From assembly GCA_964539655.1 (NCBI GenBank), contig CAZIJH010000007.1:1-30118 (forward strand): a DNA stretch of 30,118 nt, written 5' to 3'. Position 1 is the stretch's first letter. Every line of letters begins with the position of its first letter. Origin of the DNA: CAZIJH01 sp964539655 (GTDB taxonomy: Archaea > Aenigmatarchaeota > Aenigmatarchaeia > CG10238-14 > SCSR01). The notes beneath the pieces were generated by a model. The model made no database searches, was not told the origin of the DNA, and was given only the letters and a program-made list of their open reading frames with translations. A program made the translations under genes and the position numbers. Shown in pieces: positions 30,056-30,118 of the stretch.

Positions 30056-30118
30056 ATGAAATTGTGGAAAATATTTGTACTGATGCCGTACGTGCTGATT
30101 TCTTTATGGATAATCTAC
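30056..30118 (+). CDS. Start of a membrane or secreted protein, cut by window end
   Basis: MKLWKIFVLMPYVLISLWII followed by Y, open to the last base of the window. The basic start and hydrophobic run are a signal peptide or first membrane span. AATTTAAGTA (30011-30020) would be a TATA box about 40 nt upstream. Only 21 residues visible. Confidence 0.45.
   Translation, partial: MKLWKIFVLMPYVLISLWIIY

Overview
The window is a piece of an archaeal chromosome. The signs are an archaeal RNA polymerase operon with both large subunits split (rpoH, rpoB2, rpoB1, rpoA1, rpoA2) followed by L30e, archaeal NusA, uS12, uS7 and EF-2; an archaeal-type threonyl-tRNA synthetase; an ATP-dependent DNA ligase; TrmB-family regulators; tRNA introns with bulge-helix-bulge (BHB) splice sites; a 5S gene not linked to other rRNA genes; and TATA boxes about 25-28 nt before many starts. 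Compact spacing, many tiny genes and divergent versions of core proteins suggest a reduced DPANN-type archaeon. That placement is inference; I cannot name the phylum.

Layout. 1-800: an assembly gap inside a possible uL29 gene, a small unknown gene and tRNA-Gln. 0.8-7.1 kb: housekeeping genes (unknown 323-aa protein, ThrRS, a TrmB-like regulator, DNA ligase, a zinc ribbon). 7.1-10 kb: a nitroreductase-like protein, a secreted and membrane-anchored repeat protein, tRNA-Tyr with a 45-nt intron and a CMP-kinase-like enzyme. 10.0-11.0 kb: 5S rRNA, a free-standing LAGLIDADG endonuclease gene that runs into tRNA-Asp, and tRNA-Asp with a 16-nt intron at the unusual position 29/30. 11.0-11.76 kb: mostly non-coding, with a terminator, short repeats and a candidate small RNA. 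11.76-22.98 kb: the transcription/translation operon. 23.0-24.7 kb: a membrane protein, a second TrmB-like regulator and a winged-helix protein.

24.7-30.1 kb is accessory in character: small zinc-ribbon and single-membrane-span proteins, winged-helix or ribbon-helix-helix candidates, a frameshifted gene and a decayed PIN-domain toxin. The strongest unexplained structure is here. Five copies of a ~22-bp AT-rich, partly palindromic element, mostly preceded by TCTCAC, lie in the same orientation between 26045 and 27162. They separate four very small genes one by one, and the last copy precedes a fifth, whichever strand the gene is on. This could be a co-regulated set with a shared operator/promoter, or a repeat-bounded cassette array.

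How the parts work together: the rpo-to-EF-2 block supplies the transcription core and translocation machinery; 5S and the tRNAs are single-gene units with their own promoters; compact AT boxes appear to serve gene pairs in both directions (5S with CMP kinase, ligase with zinc ribbon). The accessory end probably contains its own regulators, with no pathway that can be read from sequence alone.
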